DNA from: Rhodamnia argentea
Taxonomy: Eukaryota > Streptophyta > Magnoliopsida > Myrtales > Myrtaceae
Reading direction: 5' to 3'
NCBI RefSeq assembly: GCF_020921035.1
Contig: NC_063151.1
Coordinates: forward strand, 5,456,001-5,520,000
DNA: 64,000 nt
Shown here: piece by piece, positions 60,701 through 64,000 of the stretch
Position numbering within the stretch: position 1 is the stretch's first letter
How the letters are laid out: the number at the start of each line of letters is the position of its first letter
Made by a program: the position numbers and the translations under genes
Notes under the pieces: generated by a model
What the model was told of the DNA's origin: nothing
Seen by the model: only the letters and a program-made list of their open reading frames with translations
Databases searched by the model: none

Positions 60701-60761
60701 CTTGATTTCCCGCCTCAGAAGGCTCAAGTACATCATCGGTTCCCAAATAGCAAAGAAATAA
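57672..60761 (+). CDS. Ankyrin-PGG membrane protein E (ACD6-like)
   Basis: Exons 57672-58272, 59521-60050 and 60135-60761 (601, 530 and 627 nt) give 585 aa with canonical splice sites. About ten ankyrin repeats precede a PGG domain (FTPAFTMPGGYNS) with four TM helices. Intron 1 (1,248 bp) carries the plastid insert. Intron 2 is 84 nt with no stop in frame, so an unspliced form would add 28 residues without breaking the protein. It is the intact partner of gene D. The Ala-to-Thr/Pro changes before MPGG (VTFTPAF against VTFAAAF in A and C) are particular to this copy, and D has VTFAPAF. Role inferred from ACD6. Confidence 0.9.
58355..59352 (-). other. Nuclear plastid DNA (NUPT) in intron 1 of gene E
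   Basis: This is the counterpart of the insert in D, closer to the plastid sequence. The trnL 5' exon (58732-58698) reads GGTAGACGCTACAGACTT, and intron landmarks such as 'ggtgcagagactcaatggg' are clean on the minus strand. The tRNA 3' exon is absent. Confidence 0.87.
58698..58732 (-). pseudogene. Plastid trnL-UAA 5' exon remnant
   Basis: The minus strand reads like the plastid trnL 5' exon (ggggatatggcaaaattgg) with about two substitutions. It lacks the 3' exon and lies inside a nuclear intron. Confidence 0.8.
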
Positions 60762-62284
60762 AGCAATGCCATAGTTAAATTATGGATTTTGGTTTGCTAT
60801 TACGAATTTTAGTTCTCTATTGGGATGGCAGGTAGTTTTGAACCCTTGACCAAACGCGATCCAAAGTCCGGCCACGTGATTTAATCTGTGAAAATTCTGA
60901 TAGGAGTTTTGGTTGCCCGAACATATATAGTAATAACAAATCTTGGTCGGATTTGGATTCCTAATTAGAGTCAGTTAAAATGGATTTCCTATTTTTGATG
61001 TAATTATGAGTTTTCATCTATGTAAGGTTTCTGAATCACGGTGACGAGATTGTAAAATAACACTTGTGAGTTTGTTTTGAGCATAATGTAAGGTGGAGAA
61101 ACACTTGAGTGATTGAGTGAATCCCAAGCATTGTTTACTTATTTTGTTTAACTAATTCTATAATACTTGGAGCTGTTTCAAGAAGATCTCAGAGCTATCG
61201 TCCAACGGAATGACTTCATCTCTCAATTTTTGGACATAAAACAGTCTGATAAATCATGATTAAAACCCTAACACAGTCGAACGGTTGACCTTGACTCTTA
61301 CATCACTTTCACTTGGTACCTCGGCCCTTCTATTCAAAGTATAGCTGCTCGGATTTGCTCGCCCGGAATCTAGACTGGAGATGTCATTGTCTGTGGAAAC
61401 TTTTAGAAAGATGATGCGATTTGGCTCCTCAAAACCAGCCCCCCTCAAGAATGTTAAACTTAGCATTGACTTTCCAGATGTTTTACAAAGTCCTAGAGTC
61501 ATGCCCTAGGATTCGCATTAGATACTGCACTGCAGGTCCTCACGTTATTTATAAACTGCGAGGAAAAATCAACGATTAAATGCCAAGATATTTTGGCGAA
61601 GGAGCCACTGGTCCAACTTGGAAAAGTTGTCTTGTTACTATCATTCTTCTACATTACATCTTAATGAAAGATATCGGCAATTCATGGAATGTTTGGTTCA
61701 AAGTTTGAGGTCGAAATCCTCCTTGAATTTGTTTTCTGTATAACTGAGATCAAAGTAAAATGGAATTGGGCTGAATCCAAAAGATGATATCGGGCTTTTA
61801 ATAGGAATTTAAATTAGATTTGATCACGAGCATGGCAAGTCGAAAGATACCTAAACTTCAGGCCTAAAGTATGAATGGTAGAAAATGTAATGATTCCAAA
61901 TCATGGGTGGATTTAGGAACAAAATTGTTAGGCCCGTTCTCAAGTCGGATTTTATCGAATATAAACTAAATAGAAGTTGCATTCTCAACGATACATGTAG
62001 TCCATGAAAAGGGGAAAAAAGAAAATCTTTAGACCATATGACGTCATAGAATGACCTTATGGGAATTTGGTAGATGACGTACGACAATAGGCCATTCTCA
62101 TTCTTTCCCTTATGATCCTTGCGTCGTATATTCAAAGTCTGTATGGTCGTATGTAGAGGATGTGGCATGACAAAATTGCGAGCTAATTGTCAAATTTAAT
62201 AAACAATATGACAATGTATGAACGAGCTAAGACTGGTGGATCGTCACCTTTGACCAGAAATTAATTCTGGAAATTTATATGATA
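60762..62284. other. 3' flank of gene E
   Basis: Near-identical to 41995-43517. No gene was recognised. Confidence 0.5.
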
Positions 62285-63015
62285 TTAAAATTATAAAAAG
62301 TCCTAAACGTATTGCAGTTTTTGCTAATTCAATCATAAGCCTTTCATATTTTGCCATGTTAGTCTTAAACCTTTTAAGAATTTACCAATATGGTGCAACC
62401 GACCAAATTTGGCAAGAAATTTATGACAATGAACGTTGGCCATCTTACGTGGCATTGACGACTTTGACGTGTAAATTTTTTTAATTTGTATATCTATTTA
62501 CGAATTTTATAAATTTGTTTTCTTTTTTCTAAAAGCGGCACCTACATGGCTTACGTGGACGTCTATCATTTTACGTGACACAAACAATGCTGTTTTTTAA
62601 TTTTTAAATCTATTTTATGAATTTTTTTATTTATTTTTATTTTTTAATTTATTAAGAGCCAACAAGGGTGCCGCCCTCGCACGCTGCCGACGAGGGCTTG
62701 GCAGCCCTTGTCCTTGCCCAATAGCTAGTGGGGGTCGCTGGGCCTCGGCCATTGGCCGGCAGCCCCTTGCTAGTCCTTAACAATACAAAAAAGGAAAAAA
62801 AATTAATGAAAAAAAATTCAAAAATTCCACGTCCGTGTCGACCATGCCACGTAGGATGGTCGGTGTCCACGTTAGTGACTTTCGGCCAAAATTGGTCTGA
62901 TACACTACATTGGCAAATTGGTAAAAGTTTTATAATTCAATTGGCAAATTAAAAGTTTATAAACTCAATTGATCAAATTGCAATAAGTTTAGGACTTTCG
63001 GGACATTTTTTCCTC
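62285..63015. mobile_element. Foldback (MULE-like) element, unit 2 copy
   Basis: The flanking TATATGATA at 62276-62284 and 63016-63024 is the same as around the unit 1 copy. The insertion therefore predates the duplication. Confidence 0.85.
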
Positions 63016-63479
63016 TATATGATAACCTAGCCTTCCTTTCTTGTATACTATATTGCCAATTCAGCGAACCTGACGTGATAAATTAGATGATACATACCTC
63101 CACTTGACTCACTTCATCATTGGTCCAGCCCATAGTTCTTCTAGCTCAAAAATAATGTCATACTACATTAAGGGATGGATCTAGAACTCGTATTTAGTGG
63201 GGAAAGGTTTAGTTGCTGCCTGGACATGTGGCATTCTGTTATACCTCTCTCAATCTCTAATTCGCATATCTTAAGCACCTTAGTAAGAGAAGGAAAGAAG
63301 TTTGTGCAAAAAAGAACGGCAAATAATAGAAATCGGTGGAATAAAACAATCTTGTTGTATCAATATAGACAGTTTTGCATTTTCATGAATACATGTAGCT
63401 TTTGCATTTTCAATAAATTACAATTCTCTCATCTTCATTTGTGATTTTTGATCACTTAATTCTTTCAAGGTTATTTTTG

Positions 63480-63765
63480 TCAACTCAACTAAACTTTTAG
63501 CATATATTCAATTTAGTCACTGGACTACATGAAAATTTTTAATGTTGCCCCTAAGCTTGAACTAATGAAAGGATAAAATTGGATCTCTTTATATAGGCTA
63601 CGGACCCGATTGCACATTTACGAAATATTCAGGGACCTAATTGAGTAAATTAAAAGTTCAGATGATATTGCACAATAAGCTAAAATTTTATAGATAATAT
63701 TGAACAAATTAAAAGTTTAGAGACAACATTACACATTTGGTCAAATTTCACAAATCGCTGGTGTA
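63480..63765. repeat. Dispersed AT-rich module, copy 6
   Basis: Unit 2 partner of the module at 44690. Confidence 0.55.
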
Positions 63766-64000
63766 GTTATCCATGACGGAAACATTCGATCCAACTTCAC
63801 TTCACACGCTCCAACTCCGTTCTTTGCTCATAACATTGCTTGCTCCCGTCTAACTCCCAAAGCGTCCGCCACATCAAATTTCACATCATCGATCATCTCC
63901 GGATTTTAACACGACCCAAAAATTACTTCGATTAGTACAAAATCATGGGAACATTGGGTTCGCGTTGAGGAGCAATCGGAACCGATATTTCCTCATGTTT

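Larger units (their letters stand above)
54859..64000. repeat. Large tandem duplication, unit 2 (truncated by window end)
   Basis: This copy of 36014-45232 includes gene E, its flank and the foldback element. The window ends while the match is still running. Confidence 0.85.

Overview
The window looks like nuclear DNA of a flowering plant, most likely a eudicot. The evidence is GT-AG introns, plant-only protein families (NDR1-like, ABCB15-like, ankyrin-PGG, MORF-like), many small inverted-repeat transposons, and a piece of plastid DNA inside an intron. The species cannot be fixed from sequence alone.

Left edge (1-7,940): an intact one-exon NDR1-like immune membrane protein (+) stands tail to tail with an intact seven-exon ABCB full transporter (-, 1,254 aa). 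A foldback transposon sits in the transporter's first intron.

First ankyrin cluster (8,936-23,815): gene A, pseudogene B and gene C encode ACD6-like ankyrin-PGG membrane proteins of identical architecture. A and C have three exons of 601, 530 and 627 nt, giving 585 aa. A plus its downstream spacer was duplicated in tandem (5.17 kb) across a 6-bp microhomology to give B. B later lost 913 bp across a 5-bp microhomology and took in three small transposons, whose empty sites survive in the A unit.

Middle (23,816-36,013): gene-poor, repeat-rich DNA with three broken MORF-like (organellar RNA-editing factor) relics, a LINE 3' end, a Ty1/copia remnant and several small DNA transposons.

Second ankyrin cluster (36,014-64,000): an 18.85-kb unit carries gene D, gene F (a more divergent ankyrin-PGG gene of 670 aa), an orphan PGG exon G and an exon-1 fragment X. 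At 54,859 the unit starts again and holds gene E, the partner of D. The window ends inside this second copy. D and E share a ~1-kb plastid trnT-trnL insertion in intron 1. D has lost both splice acceptors, yet in each case a frame-keeping way out remains.

Together, the region is an immune-gene neighbourhood: NDR1-like and ACD6-like proteins both act at membranes in salicylate-linked defence in Arabidopsis. It is being reshaped by tandem duplication, microhomology-mediated breaks and transposon insertion. I saw no CRISPR array, no rRNA and no functional tRNA gene.
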